A stretch of 64,000 bases of DNA from Mycobacterium terramassiliense (GCF_900157385.1 NZ_LT717697.1:62001-126000); one strand, 5' to 3'; numbered from the stretch's first letter, positions 17,525 to 25,602 are shown. Notes: generated by a model from the sequence alone, not told the origin. Made by a program: numbers and translations.

Positions 17525-18154
17525 GTGGTGACTCCGGTGGTGGTGCCACCGGAGGGCACCGAATCCGAACACCTGGTTGGCGGGATCCCGCTGGCCAGGC
17601 TGGTCCGCGACTTCCACGGCCCGATGGTGAATTTCGCTCGGACCATGGTCAATTCGACGGTGGTGGCCGAAGAGGCGGTGCAGGAGGCCTGGGTGCAGGT
17701 TTTGCAGTCATCGGATTCGTTCGAGGGGCGTTCCTCGGTGGGCACCTGGTTGTTCGGGATCGTCAAGAACACCGCCTCGCGGCACCGGCGGCGCGAGTCG
17801 CGCATTCGCGACCACGAGGTGCTCGCCGCCGCGGGCGCCGAAGGCGCCGATCCGCTGTCGGGCCGGATGCACCCCGCGGGGCATCCGGATGCCGGGCACT
17901 GGAGCGCTCCGCCGTCGCGGCGCTTTCTGCCCGAGGACCAAACCGTAGCGAGCGAGGTCGTCGGATTCGTGCGCGCGGCGCTGGATGCGTTGCCGGAGCG
18001 GCAGCGACAGCTGGTCATCCTGCGAGACCTCGTAGGCATGCCGGCCGACGAGGCCGCCGACATCCTCGAGCTGTCCGCCGAGGCCCAGCGCGCTCTGCTC
18101 TACCGCGCCCGGGGAAATCTCCGAAACGAATTGGAAAAGCGGTATCGACGATGA
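17525..18154 (+). CDS. ECF-type RNA polymerase sigma factor
   Basis: A sigma-70 family protein of about 209 residues. Region 2 spans about 25-95 (MVNFARTMVNSTVVAEEAVQEAW, then FEGRSSVGTWLFGIVKNTASRHRRR). A long linker is followed by region 4 at about 150-205 (LDALPERQRQLVILRDLVGM, with a helix-turn-helix ending RALLYRARGNLRNEL). GTG at 17525 or the adjacent GTG at 17528 is the likely start; neither has a strong ribosome site, and coupling to the dehydrogenase 10 bases upstream may help. The stop overlaps the anti-sigma gene as ATGA, a typical sigma/anti-sigma arrangement. Confidence 0.9.
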   Translation: MVTPVVVPPEGTESEHLVGGIPLARLVRDFHGPMVNFARTMVNSTVVAEEAVQEAWVQVLQSSDSFEGRSSVGTWLFGIVKNTASRHRRRESRIRDHEVLAAAGAEGADPLSGRMHPAGHPDAGHWSAPPSRRFLPEDQTVASEVVGFVRAALDALPERQRQLVILRDLVGMPADEAADILELSAEAQRALLYRARGNLRNELEKRYRR

Positions 18155-18420
18155 CCGTCTACGACAACACAGTCCCCGCCATCGACTGCGTCGACTTCGT
18201 CCGGCTCGTCGACGAGCTCGTCGACTCCGACCCGAAGCGATGGGGACCGATCGTCGCCAAGCACCTCGAGGAGTGCCCGCCGTGCCTCGTCTATCTGCAA
18301 CAAATGCTCGACCTCAAGATCCTGCTCAACCATGTGTTCGACGGGGAGAAGCTCGGCGACGAGGACGTTTCCCGAGTCATCAACGCGATCAACGACTTCA
18401 AGAAGGGCCGACAGGTATGA
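18151..18420 (+). CDS. Small zinc-binding anti-sigma factor (zf-HC2 type)
   Basis: An 89-residue soluble protein with the zinc-associated anti-sigma motif H-x3-C-x2-C, read as HLEECPPC near residue 35, followed by a helical tail with no membrane segment. This size and motif fit the ZAS anti-sigma domain that sequesters its partner and often releases it under thiol or disulfide stress. Its ATG overlaps the sigma stop and its own TGA overlaps the channel gene. The pairing with the upstream sigma factor is inferred from position. Confidence 0.85.
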   Translation: MTVYDNTVPAIDCVDFVRLVDELVDSDPKRWGPIVAKHLEECPPCLVYLQQMLDLKILLNHVFDGEKLGDEDVSRVINAINDFKKGRQV

Positions 18421-19319
18421 CAATCGATGCGCGGGCGCCGCAACTGGAAACACGGGTGCCGACGGAGGACACGGTGGTTTCCTTGCCCTCCAAGCTCACC
18501 GCCGAGGACCCCTTTGAGCCGCTGAGCGTGGGCGCCATGGTGGACCGGGTAGCCGGCATGGCGGTGGAAAAGGCCGCGCACCCCTGGGCGTTTTTCATGC
18601 GCTCGCTGGTCGGCGGCGCGATGGTGGCTTTCGGGGCGCTGCTCGCATTGGTCGTCAGTACCGGGGTCAAGACACCGGGCGTCGCGAGCCTGCTGATGGG
18701 CTTGGCGTTCGGGATGTCCTTCGTCCTGATCCTGGTCTCCGGCACGTCGCTGATCACCGCCGACATGGCCGCCGGGTTGCTCGCCGTGTTGAAACGCGGC
18801 ATGAGCCTCGGCGCGTACGCGTTTCTGATCGTCGTCGGCCTCATCGGCAATATCCTCGGCGCCTTCGTGTTCGTCACGATCTGTGGCGCCGCGGGAGGCC
18901 CGTACCTGGGTGCCTTCGCCGAGCGAGCGGCGACCGTCGGCGCCCTGAAGGCCGGCCAGCCGTTCTGGACCGCGCTGTTGCTCGCCGTTGTGTGCACCTG
19001 GTTCCTGCAGACCGCGATGTGCATGTTCTTCAAGGCCCGCAGCGACGTGGCGCGGATGGCATTCGCGTTCTACGGGCCGTTCGCGTTTGTGATCGGCGGC
19101 ACCCAGCACGTGATCGCGAACGTGGGCTTCCTCGGGCTTCCCCTGCTGCTCAACCTGTTTCACCCCGGCGCGCCACGCGCCGGAATCAGCTGGGGCTTCG
19201 GGCACGACGGCTTGCTCACCAACATCGGCATCACTACCGTGGGCAATTTCATCGGCGGCACACTCTTCGTGGCGCTACCGTTCTGGATCATCGCGCGGCT
19301 GCAACGGCGCCAGATCTGA
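18417..19319 (+). CDS. Formate/nitrite transporter (FNT) family channel
   Basis: A 300-residue membrane protein with about 70 N-terminal polar residues and six hydrophobic helices, the FNT fold that forms pentameric channels for small monovalent anions (formate, nitrite, hydrosulfide). The pattern LVVSTG...GLAFGMSFVLILVSGTSLITADM on helix 2 and KARSDVARMAFAFYGPFAFVIGGTQHVIANVG around helix 5 are family-like. It is translationally coupled to the anti-sigma gene (ATGA overlap) and closes the operon that begins with OsmC and cyanase. The transported ion is not known; nitrite, bicarbonate or cyanate would each make sense in context (inference). Confidence 0.9.
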   Translation: MTIDARAPQLETRVPTEDTVVSLPSKLTAEDPFEPLSVGAMVDRVAGMAVEKAAHPWAFFMRSLVGGAMVAFGALLALVVSTGVKTPGVASLLMGLAFGMSFVLILVSGTSLITADMAAGLLAVLKRGMSLGAYAFLIVVGLIGNILGAFVFVTICGAAGGPYLGAFAERAATVGALKAGQPFWTALLLAVVCTWFLQTAMCMFFKARSDVARMAFAFYGPFAFVIGGTQHVIANVGFLGLPLLLNLFHPGAPRAGISWGFGHDGLLTNIGITTVGNFIGGTLFVALPFWIIARLQRRQI

Positions 19320-19500
19320 ACGTTGCCCGACTCACCGGTGACGAGACGGTTACTTCGGGACGACTTCCGTCGCCCTCGGGCAAACCAACTGCCCCAAGGG
19401 GTTCCACCGACGGTCCTCCGGCTCAGCGGTTGAGGACTAAAGCCTCACGACCGACGGCCCGCCGCCCGATAGCGTCGCTGTCGACGAAGGGAGAAACCAA

Positions 19501-20385
19501 GTGTCGACAACTACGAAGCGGCTGGGCATCGTCGTCGCGGTCGACGGCTCGCCGGCAGCCGATGCGGCCGCCTCCTGGGCGGCCCGCGACGCGGCAATGA
19601 GAAACGTTCCACTGACAGTCGTCCACGCGGTGGCCACCCCCACCGCCACCTATCCGCCGGTGCCGTATCCCGAAGCCTTGGTGGTACGGCTGGAGGACGA
19701 CGGCAAAAAGGCCATCATGCACGCGGTCAAGATTGCCGAGGACGCGATGCCGGCCGACGCAAAGGTCGCGATCGGCCGGGAGTTGGTGTATTCGAGTCCC
19801 GCGCCGGCGCTGATCAACATGTCCGACGAGGCGGAAATGATCGTCGTGGGGACCTCCGGACGGGGATTGTTGGCCCGCGGCGTGCTCGGTTCGGTCAGTT
19901 CGACGGTGGTGCGGCACGCGAAAAGCCCGGTCGCCGTCGTTCACGACGAGGGCCTGGCCGACCGGCAGGACGGCCCCGTGCTCCTTGGGGTCGACGGCTC
20001 CCTCATTTCCGAACGCGCGACGGGGCTTGCGTTCGACGAAGCCTCGCGCCGCGGCGTCGACCTCGTCGCCCTGCACGCCTGGAGCGACGTCACGACCGAA
20101 GTTCCGTATCTGGATTGGGCGACGGTGGAGGAGGAGGCGCAGCGCAGCCTCGCCGAGAGCCTGGCGGGTTGGCTGGAACGCTACCCGGACGTGACGGTGC
20201 ATCGCCTCGTCGTCCGCGATCGCCCGGCGCGCCACCTCATCGACGAGGCGGCCTCCGCCCAGCTCGTCGTCCTGGGCAGCCACGGCCGGGGCGGTCTGAC
20301 CGGCATGCTGCTCGGCTCGGTGAGCAATACCGTCCTGCACTCCGTGCGGGTACCGGTCATCGTCGCCAGGCCGTCGGAGTCCTAG
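19501..20385 (+). CDS. Universal stress protein with two USP domains
   Basis: A 294-residue tandem USP protein of the mycobacterial Rv2005c/Rv2026c size class. Each half has the ATP-binding signature G-x2-G-x9-GS-S/N: GTSGRGLLARGVLGSVSST in the first and GSHGRGGLTGMLLGSVSNT in the second. So ATP binding is expected. The start is GTG behind AAGGGAG. About 130 bases upstream, 19354-19373 has one perfect half (TTCGGGAC) of a DosR dormancy box but a poor second half, so hypoxic control is only a weak possibility. It is separated from the channel gene by 181 bases and probably has its own promoter. Confidence 0.92.
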   Translation: MSTTTKRLGIVVAVDGSPAADAAASWAARDAAMRNVPLTVVHAVATPTATYPPVPYPEALVVRLEDDGKKAIMHAVKIAEDAMPADAKVAIGRELVYSSPAPALINMSDEAEMIVVGTSGRGLLARGVLGSVSSTVVRHAKSPVAVVHDEGLADRQDGPVLLGVDGSLISERATGLAFDEASRRGVDLVALHAWSDVTTEVPYLDWATVEEEAQRSLAESLAGWLERYPDVTVHRLVVRDRPARHLIDEAASAQLVVLGSHGRGGLTGMLLGSVSNTVLHSVRVPVIVARPSES

Positions 20386-20411
20386 CCTTTCGCCTGCCGG
20401 CGCTCGCCGAT

Positions 20412-21947
20412 CTAGCCGCCGTGCAAGACGCTGCCGGTCCAGGCGCACAGCGCCGCAAGGTCGCGCCCGGCGCGCATGACCGTCCGGTCGGGCCGCACCA
20501 ACGCGGCGTTGGCGCGGCCCCGGCGCAGCCACGCCTCCAGCGCGCTGCCGGGTTCCGCGGGCACGACGGCGACGCCGCGCCGGCGTAACAGCTCTTGGTC
20601 GGCGGCTCCGGGGCAGCCGGTGGCGATCAGCGCGAAACCGGTGCCGATCGCGTCGTCGAGCCGCTTTCCGCTGGGCAGCAACGGGTTTGGGCACAGCGTG
20701 CCGGCGAGCTGTCGCGGCCGGCGGGACCTGCACACGAGCGCGGAGGCGCGCAGCGGTGGGGTGGTCGAGTCGACCACCTTGTCGCGCAGGCCGGGAATCA
20801 GCCGCAGCCGGGGCAGCACGACCCGGCGCGCCACGTCGCCCAACCGGCCGCCGCCGGTCATCGCCCAGCCGACGCCCAGCGCCAGCCGAATCATGTGCTG
20901 CGCGTGCGGTTTGCGCTCGCGCTCATAGGTGTCCAGGACGTCGGCGGCCAACGTGCCATCCCGCACCCCGGCGATCTTCCAGGCGAGGTTGGCCGCGTCG
21001 CGCATGCCCGCGCCCATGCCCTGCCCGATGAACGGGGGAGTGAGGTGCGCGGCGTCGCCGAGGATGAAGATGTTCCCGCGGCGCCACCGGTCGGCGAGCT
21101 GGGCGCGGAACGTGTACTCGGCGACCCGCAGCAGCGTCAGTTCGCTGCTCGCGACGTGCGCGGTCCACGGTGCGATCAGCGGTCGCAGCGCGTCCAGGGT
21201 CTTGAAGTCGTCGGCGCTTTCGCCGGCCAACAACCGGAATTCCCACCGGTAGCGCCCCGGTCCGATACGCATGTAGGTCCCCGCGCGCACCGGGTCGCAC
21301 ACCTGGTGCACGCCCTCCCACTGCCGCAGATCCGCATCGCAGGCCACGTCGACGACCAGCCAGCGCTGCTCGAACTTCAAATCCGCCATGGCCGAGCCGA
21401 TCTGCGCGCGCACCAGGCTGTTGGCCCCGTCGCAGCCCAGCAGGTAGTCGGCGTCGATCTGGTGCACGCAGCCATCGGAGCGATCGGTAAAGGTGACGCG
21501 CACGCCTCTTTCGTCCTCGGTCAGCCAGGTGACCTCGGCGTCCCCGCGTAACTGGGCGTTGGGGTACCGCTTGAGGTTGGCGCGCAGCAGCGCTTCGAAT
21601 TCCGGTTGATCGAACATGTTGGCCTGCGGGAAGCCGTTCGGGCTTCGGGCCGGGTCGCGATGAAACTCGGCGAGTACCCGCGAACGTCCGGATCGGTTGT
21701 CCACCAGGCGCAAACCCAGCGTCGGCCATGACGTCGCGGCGAACTCGTCGGCGAAGCCGAGGCGGGCGACGATTCGGTAGATCTCGTCGTCCAGGTGCAC
21801 GGCGCGCGGCTGTGGGTAGACCCCGTGCCAGCGGTCGAGGACGAGGCACTGCACCCCGTGCTGCGCCAACAGCGTGGCGGCGGTGATGCCGGTGGGCCCG
21901 GCGCCGACGATGACGACCGGGACACGCCGGACGGCGTTGTCGCTCAT
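20412..21947 (-). CDS. FAD-dependent aromatic monooxygenase (MhpA-like)
   Basis: A 511-residue class A flavoprotein hydroxylase. The dinucleotide motif GAGPTGITAATLLA is at the N-terminus, the DG motif is GCDGANSLVR near residue 175, and the FAD ribityl motif GDAAHLTPPFIGQGMGAGMRD is near residue 290. The C-terminal thioredoxin-like domain is the kind seen in 3-(3-hydroxyphenyl)propionate hydroxylase. It should add a hydroxyl group to a phenolic ring using NAD(P)H and O2, preparing the substrate for extradiol cleavage. It is the last gene of a three-gene operon; its ATG overlaps the hydrolase stop as ATGA. Confidence 0.9.
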   Translation of the reverse strand: MSDNAVRRVPVVIVGAGPTGITAATLLAQHGVQCLVLDRWHGVYPQPRAVHLDDEIYRIVARLGFADEFAATSWPTLGLRLVDNRSGRSRVLAEFHRDPARSPNGFPQANMFDQPEFEALLRANLKRYPNAQLRGDAEVTWLTEDERGVRVTFTDRSDGCVHQIDADYLLGCDGANSLVRAQIGSAMADLKFEQRWLVVDVACDADLRQWEGVHQVCDPVRAGTYMRIGPGRYRWEFRLLAGESADDFKTLDALRPLIAPWTAHVASSELTLLRVAEYTFRAQLADRWRRGNIFILGDAAHLTPPFIGQGMGAGMRDAANLAWKIAGVRDGTLAADVLDTYERERKPHAQHMIRLALGVGWAMTGGGRLGDVARRVVLPRLRLIPGLRDKVVDSTTPPLRASALVCRSRRPRQLAGTLCPNPLLPSGKRLDDAIGTGFALIATGCPGAADQELLRRRGVAVVPAEPGSALEAWLRRGRANAALVRPDRTVMRAGRDLAALCAWTGSVLHGG

Positions 21948-22894
21948 CCGAATCGGACCTTGGCGCGCTGGGTTCCGAGATCGATGGCTCCGTCATCGGT
22001 GGCGACCGACGCCTCCACGACATCGCCGTCCTGCAGATAGTCCCGGTTGCCGGCCTGGCGCGAGAAGAACAACTTCCACTTCACCGCCGGCGGCAAGAGG
22101 TTCGCGACCATTTGCATCGGCTTGGGCGGGGCGCTCAGCGCGGTGCCGACCGGGGTGCCCGTGAGGATCAGGTCGCCGGGGGCGAGCTCCTGGAACTGGG
22201 TGAGCGATTGCAGCGCCTCCAGCGGCCGGTACAACATGTCGCCCTCGACGAGCGCGTTCTGGCGCTCGCGGCCGTTGACGCTCAGGCGCAGCCGCAGGTC
22301 GCCGAACCGGCTCAGTTCGTCGGCCGTCAGCAGGACCAGCTCGGGTCCGACCGGCGTGAACGTCGGGTAGGACTTGGCCTCGTAGAACTGGGTCTGCGGA
22401 AGCTGGATATCCCGCGCCGATACGTCGTTGGTGACCACCAGCCCGGCGATGTAATCGGCGAGGTTGGCGTCGGAAATCGTTGTGCCGATGGGGATCTGCC
22501 GCCCGATGACCAACCCGATCTCCACCTCGTAGTCGAGCAGCCGGACGTGCGCGGGTTTGACGATGTCGTCGAAAGGCCCGTTGATCGACGCCGACGCCTT
22601 GCGGAAGAAGGTGAGCGGAACCGACGCCGGGTCCATGCCCGCGTCCCTGACATGCGACTCGAAGTTGGTCATCTGGGCCACCACCCGGCACGGCCTGGTC
22701 ACCGGTGAGATCGGCTTGAGGCCTTCCACGGCGACGGTGTCGGTGCTCGCGGCGGCCGCCTGGATCGCCGCCCGGTCGGCCAGCAGCCCGGCCGTGGTGG
22801 TGGCGGCGGTGTCGATCTTCGCGGCGCCGTTGGCGGTCTTGACCCACCAGGAGTGGCCGGCTTCAGACGCGGTGTGCAGCACGGAAACGGTCAT
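21944..22894 (-). CDS. Fumarylacetoacetate-hydrolase family enzyme
   Basis: A 316-residue FAH-fold enzyme. Core motifs include DYEVEIGLVIGR with metal-binding Glu residues, VTNDVSARDIQ, and PGDLILTGTPVGT near the C-terminus. In aromatic meta-cleavage routes, FAH-family proteins hydrolyse carbon-carbon bonds of ring-fission products or act as decarboxylase/isomerase, so the position between a ring-cleaving dioxygenase and a hydroxylase points to this role. The ATG overlaps the dioxygenase stop (ATGA). An upstream in-frame start at 23038 would run deep into the neighbouring gene and is rejected. Confidence 0.9.
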   Translation of the reverse strand: MTVSVLHTASEAGHSWWVKTANGAAKIDTAATTTAGLLADRAAIQAAAASTDTVAVEGLKPISPVTRPCRVVAQMTNFESHVRDAGMDPASVPLTFFRKASASINGPFDDIVKPAHVRLLDYEVEIGLVIGRQIPIGTTISDANLADYIAGLVVTNDVSARDIQLPQTQFYEAKSYPTFTPVGPELVLLTADELSRFGDLRLRLSVNGRERQNALVEGDMLYRPLEALQSLTQFQELAPGDLILTGTPVGTALSAPPKPMQMVANLLPPAVKWKLFFSRQAGNRDYLQDGDVVEASVATDDGAIDLGTQRAKVRFG

Positions 22895-24018
22895 GAGGTG
22901 GGCACTTTCAGTAGTCCGACGAGGCGGTTGACATCGAATTCGTTGCGGGAACGCAGCGCGCTGATCATCGACACCAGTTCGCGGCGAGCGGATTTCAGGT
23001 CGGTCCCAAGGAAGTCCTTGGTCGCCGGCGGCCCCCACTGCGCGAGTCCGGACGCGGTGAAGGGCGCCCAGCCCGGCTCGAGCGTGTCGTCGAACAGATC
23101 GCCGTCGGCGAAGTGCTCGACCAGGAAACCGTCGGGGTCGCGCCAGTAGTCGAAGATCTGGCTGCCCTGGATGTGCCTGCCGATTCCCCAGGATCGCAGG
23201 TAACCACGCTCGTTGAGGTATTCGCCGCCGGCGGCCAGGGCGTCGAGGTCGCTGACCTCATATGCCGAGTGCACGTAGCGGTTGGCCGGGCCCAGCGCCA
23301 TCGCCAGCGTGTGATGATCGGTCGGGGTGGAACCCCGATCGCAACGGATGAAGCTCATCGTCGGCCCCCGGTGGCGCTGGCCCGGGAAGAACAGGAAGTC
23401 GCTGACGATCAGGCCGAGATTGTCCAGATACCAGTCCAGCGCCTCGAGGTACTTCGTCGACTGAATCACCAGGTGGCCCAGCCGCTGCACCCGCGCCGGC
23501 ACCCGCGGGGGCCGCTGACCGGCGTTGGTGCGCCGCGTCTCATCGCCGAAATTGAAGAGGTGGGGCTGCTGGCCCGGAAGCTCGGGGAGCTCGTGCGTGC
23601 CCGCGACGACACGGACCGGCATGCCGCTGGGGTCGATCAGGTCGACCGACAGGCCGCCGATGCTCTCCGGAAGGGGCCGCGGGGACGCACCGGATTGGTC
23701 GGCCAGGCGCAGCAGGTCGCCCTCGTCGCGGGCCCGGAACGCCACGCCGGTGAAGCGGGTGCGCGGACCGCGGCGCAGGATGACGCACGGACCGCCCGCC
23801 CGGGTGCCGCGCAGGTGCAGCTCGCCGGGGTCGTGCCGCGCCGTGTGGAACCCGAAGGCGCGGGCGAACGCTTCCGCGCGCGTCAGGTCGGGCTTCTCGA
23901 ACTCCAGCCAGGCGATGTCGGCGACCTTGATCACCGGGTTGCGGGACCGCCCGGGGTGTTCGCCGCGCAGCGCCCCCTGCTCGCTGTGCAGGTGCCGGTG
24001 GGTATGCGTCAAATTCAT
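22891..24018 (-). CDS. Extradiol ring-cleavage dioxygenase (VOC family)
   Basis: A 375-residue two-domain vicinal-oxygen-chelate protein. Putative metal ligands are the His in RLGHLVIQ, the His pair of DHHTLAM and the Glu in FLVEHFADGD, matching the 2-His-1-Glu set of type I extradiol dioxygenases that open catechols using Fe(II) and O2. The first 28 residues before VIKVADIAWLEF look like a poorly conserved extension. GGAGA precedes the ATG. It is the first gene of the operon and diverges from a TetR gene across a 96-base gap with two operator-like repeats. Confidence 0.88.
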   Translation of the reverse strand: MNLTHTHRHLHSEQGALRGEHPGRSRNPVIKVADIAWLEFEKPDLTRAEAFARAFGFHTARHDPGELHLRGTRAGGPCVILRRGPRTRFTGVAFRARDEGDLLRLADQSGASPRPLPESIGGLSVDLIDPSGMPVRVVAGTHELPELPGQQPHLFNFGDETRRTNAGQRPPRVPARVQRLGHLVIQSTKYLEALDWYLDNLGLIVSDFLFFPGQRHRGPTMSFIRCDRGSTPTDHHTLAMALGPANRYVHSAYEVSDLDALAAGGEYLNERGYLRSWGIGRHIQGSQIFDYWRDPDGFLVEHFADGDLFDDTLEPGWAPFTASGLAQWGPPATKDFLGTDLKSARRELVSMISALRSRNEFDVNRLVGLLKVPTS

Positions 24019-24035
24019 GCCGTCTCCAAACTAAC

Positions 24036-24049
24036 TGACGAAATCGTCA
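24036..24049. promoter_or_regulatory. Putative TetR operator, copy 1
   Basis: TGACGAAATCGTCA has perfect six-base arms (TGACGA/TCGTCA) around a two-base centre. It lies 18 bases upstream of the dioxygenase ATG, in the divergent gap with the TetR gene, and is repeated at 24079. Confidence 0.65.
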
Positions 24050-24078
24050 CATATGGAAGGCCGCTTGGCAAGAGTTAC

Positions 24079-24092
24079 TGACGAAATCCTCA
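24079..24092. promoter_or_regulatory. Putative TetR operator, copy 2
   Basis: TGACGAAATCCTCA differs from the first copy by one base. The copies start 43 bases apart, close to four helical turns, so two repressor dimers could sit on the same face of the DNA. This copy lies just upstream of the TetR start, which would give autoregulation. Confidence 0.6.
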
Positions 24093-24114
24093 GAAGTGAG
24101 GCATACTGCTAAGG

Positions 24115-24768
24115 ATGAGCGCGATGCCTGAGGGTCCGGAGCCGCCCAGCCGCCTGGAAAGACGCAAACAGCGCACCAGGGCGGCGCTGATCGGGGCCGC
24201 CCAGCGGCTGATCGCCGAGGGCAGGCTCAACGTGCCGGTCCTGGAGATCACCCGGCTGGCCGACGTCGGAATGGGATCGTTCTACAACCACTTCGACAGC
24301 AAGGAGCAGTTGTTCGAGGCCGCGGTCACCGACGTGCTGGATGCCTACGGAGCGATGCTGGACCGGCTCACCGAGTCGATCGACGACCCCGCGGAAACGT
24401 TTGCCACCAGTTTCCGGCTGACCGGCCGCCTGTTTCGCCGCCGCCCGCGGGAAAGCGAGATCCTCTTGGCCAACGGGCCGGCGCTGCTTTCGTCCGATCG
24501 CGGCCTGGCGCCCCGGGCGTTGCGGGACATCAAGGCCGGCGCCGACGCCGGGAGATTCACGATCGACGACGCCGAACTCGCCCTCGCGACCGCCGGCGGC
24601 GCGCTGCTCGGGCTCGGAAAGCTGTTGCGTGACAACCCCGATCGCGACGACGCTCGGGACGCCGACAGCGTCACCGAGAGCGTGCTGCGCCTGTTCGGGC
24701 TCAGCGCCGACGAGGCGCGCGCGGTCTGCCGGCGCCCGCTGCCCGACGACCCATTCGCGCAGCCCTAG
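24115..24768 (+). CDS. TetR-family regulator of the aromatic-degradation operon
   Basis: A repressor of about 215 residues. The N-terminal helix-turn-helix is at about 20-65 (RTRAALIGAAQRLIAEG, then ITRLADVGMGSFYNHFDSKEQLF). The C-terminal helical domain would bind the inducer. Two starts are possible: ATG at 24115 or ATG at 24124. The AAGG at 24111 is better spaced for the second. It is divergent from the ring-cleavage operon and its stop codon overlaps that of the convergent zinc-ribbon gene within CTAG. Confidence 0.9.
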   Translation: MSAMPEGPEPPSRLERRKQRTRAALIGAAQRLIAEGRLNVPVLEITRLADVGMGSFYNHFDSKEQLFEAAVTDVLDAYGAMLDRLTESIDDPAETFATSFRLTGRLFRRRPRESEILLANGPALLSSDRGLAPRALRDIKAGADAGRFTIDDAELALATAGGALLGLGKLLRDNPDRDDARDADSVTESVLRLFGLSADEARAVCRRPLPDDPFAQP

Positions 24769-24986
24769 CGGTTGCGGGTATCCGTCGACCACACGTTGGC
24801 GCAGCCCGGGCATTGCAGGTTGACCAGCGTCGCGCGATTGCTGAGCAAGTATTGCCAGTGCGCGCCGCAGTTGCGGCGACTGCGGCATTCGGAGCACTTG
24901 TTGCGGCCCCAGCCGCAATTCGGGCATGGCAGCCAGGCGCGGCGGGACGGATCGGCGTGGGGATGAAATGGGAACCTCAGCGGCAC
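24765..24986 (-). CDS. Small cysteine-rich zinc-ribbon-like protein
   Basis: A 73-residue protein with seven cysteines arranged as Cys21-x2-Cys24, Cys31-x2-Cys34, Cys40 and Cys59-x2-Cys62, which should bind one or two zinc ions. The start is GTG, with AGGAAGG eleven bases upstream. No known family is recognised. An IdeR/DtxR-like palindrome lies 28 bases upstream, so expression may respond to iron or another metal. It is convergent with the TetR gene and both stops share the bases CTAG. Confidence 0.65.
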   Translation of the reverse strand: MPLRFPFHPHADPSRRAWLPCPNCGWGRNKCSECRSRRNCGAHWQYLLSNRATLVNLQCPGCANVWSTDTRNR

Positions 24987-25013
24987 GGGTAAGCAAGCCT
25001 TCCTATGTATTGC

Positions 25014-25032
25014 TTAGGGTAGCCTACCCACA
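25014..25032 (-). promoter_or_regulatory. IdeR/DtxR-like iron box
   Basis: The 19 bases from TTAGGGTAGCC onward match the consensus TTAGGTTAGSCTAACCTAA at about 15 of 19 positions. They contain a perfect inverted repeat, GGGTA-GCC-TACCC at 25017-25029. The site is 28 bases upstream of the zinc-ribbon GTG, where a repressor would act. Confidence 0.45.
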
Positions 25033-25104
25033 TCTATCGGCGCACGACGTGCCGGTGTCGCCAAATGCAAGCCGCGGCCCACCGGCGCGGCGGTGACTGA
25101 GCCC

Positions 25105-25602
25105 TCAGGCCCCTTTGCGCGCGGCGTTCCCGCCGGCTGCCACGATGTGGGCAACCAGCTTGCCGCCGCGGCTGACCTCGATCGTCTGCCCCGCCGCGAC
25201 CTGGTCGAAATAACGCCCGGCGCGCTTTCGCAGCTCATCGAGGTCGATTCGCCGCCCGGCGTCGGCCGGCCGCGGGGTCAGCGGTGGGGCACCGGCCGAC
25301 ACGATCCGCGCCAGTAGCTTGCCGCCACGCACGACATAGATGGTCTCGCCGGCGGCAACCCGATCGAAGCAGCGCCCGGCGCGCGTTCGCAGTTCCTCGA
25401 GCCCAACCCAGCCACCAGTCTCCGGCGCAGAACTTTTGATCGATCGCGCCGGGATCGGGGCCACCCGCCAGTCGCCGACGGGCACGATGCGTGCCACCAA
25501 TTTGCCGCGACGGACCACGTCGATCGCCTCCCCGGCTACTACCCGCTCAAGATACGCACACGCGTCGCTCCGGAGTTGGCCCAGGCCAATCACTTCCGGC
25601 AT
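25105..25602 (-). CDS. Protein of three tandem Phd/YefM-type antitoxin modules
   Basis: A 165-residue protein built of three repeats of a prevent-host-death (Phd/YefM) DNA-binding module. Each repeat reads like 'I-L-ELR--A--Y-D-V-AGE-I-V-RGGKLVA-IV': residues about 3-42, 68-108 and 120-160. Single Phd antitoxins have one such module plus a toxin-binding tail; here the modules are joined by linkers and no toxin gene (Doc, YoeB or PIN) is visible on either side. The ATG at 25602 has GGAG five bases upstream. A longer in-frame extension upstream is low-complexity and rejected. It may be a transcription factor derived from antitoxins. Confidence 0.8.
   Translation of the reverse strand: MPEVIGLGQLRSDACAYLERVVAGEAIDVVRRGKLVARIVPVGDWRVAPIPARSIKSSAPETGGWVGLEELRTRAGRCFDRVAAGETIYVVRGGKLLARIVSAGAPPLTPRPADAGRRIDLDELRKRAGRYFDQVAAGQTIEVSRGGKLVAHIVAAGGNAARKGA

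Noticed and set aside
19354..19373. DosR-box-like sequence upstream of the universal stress protein
   Set aside because: The first half TTCGGGAC is perfect but the second half does not match; kept only as a weak note.
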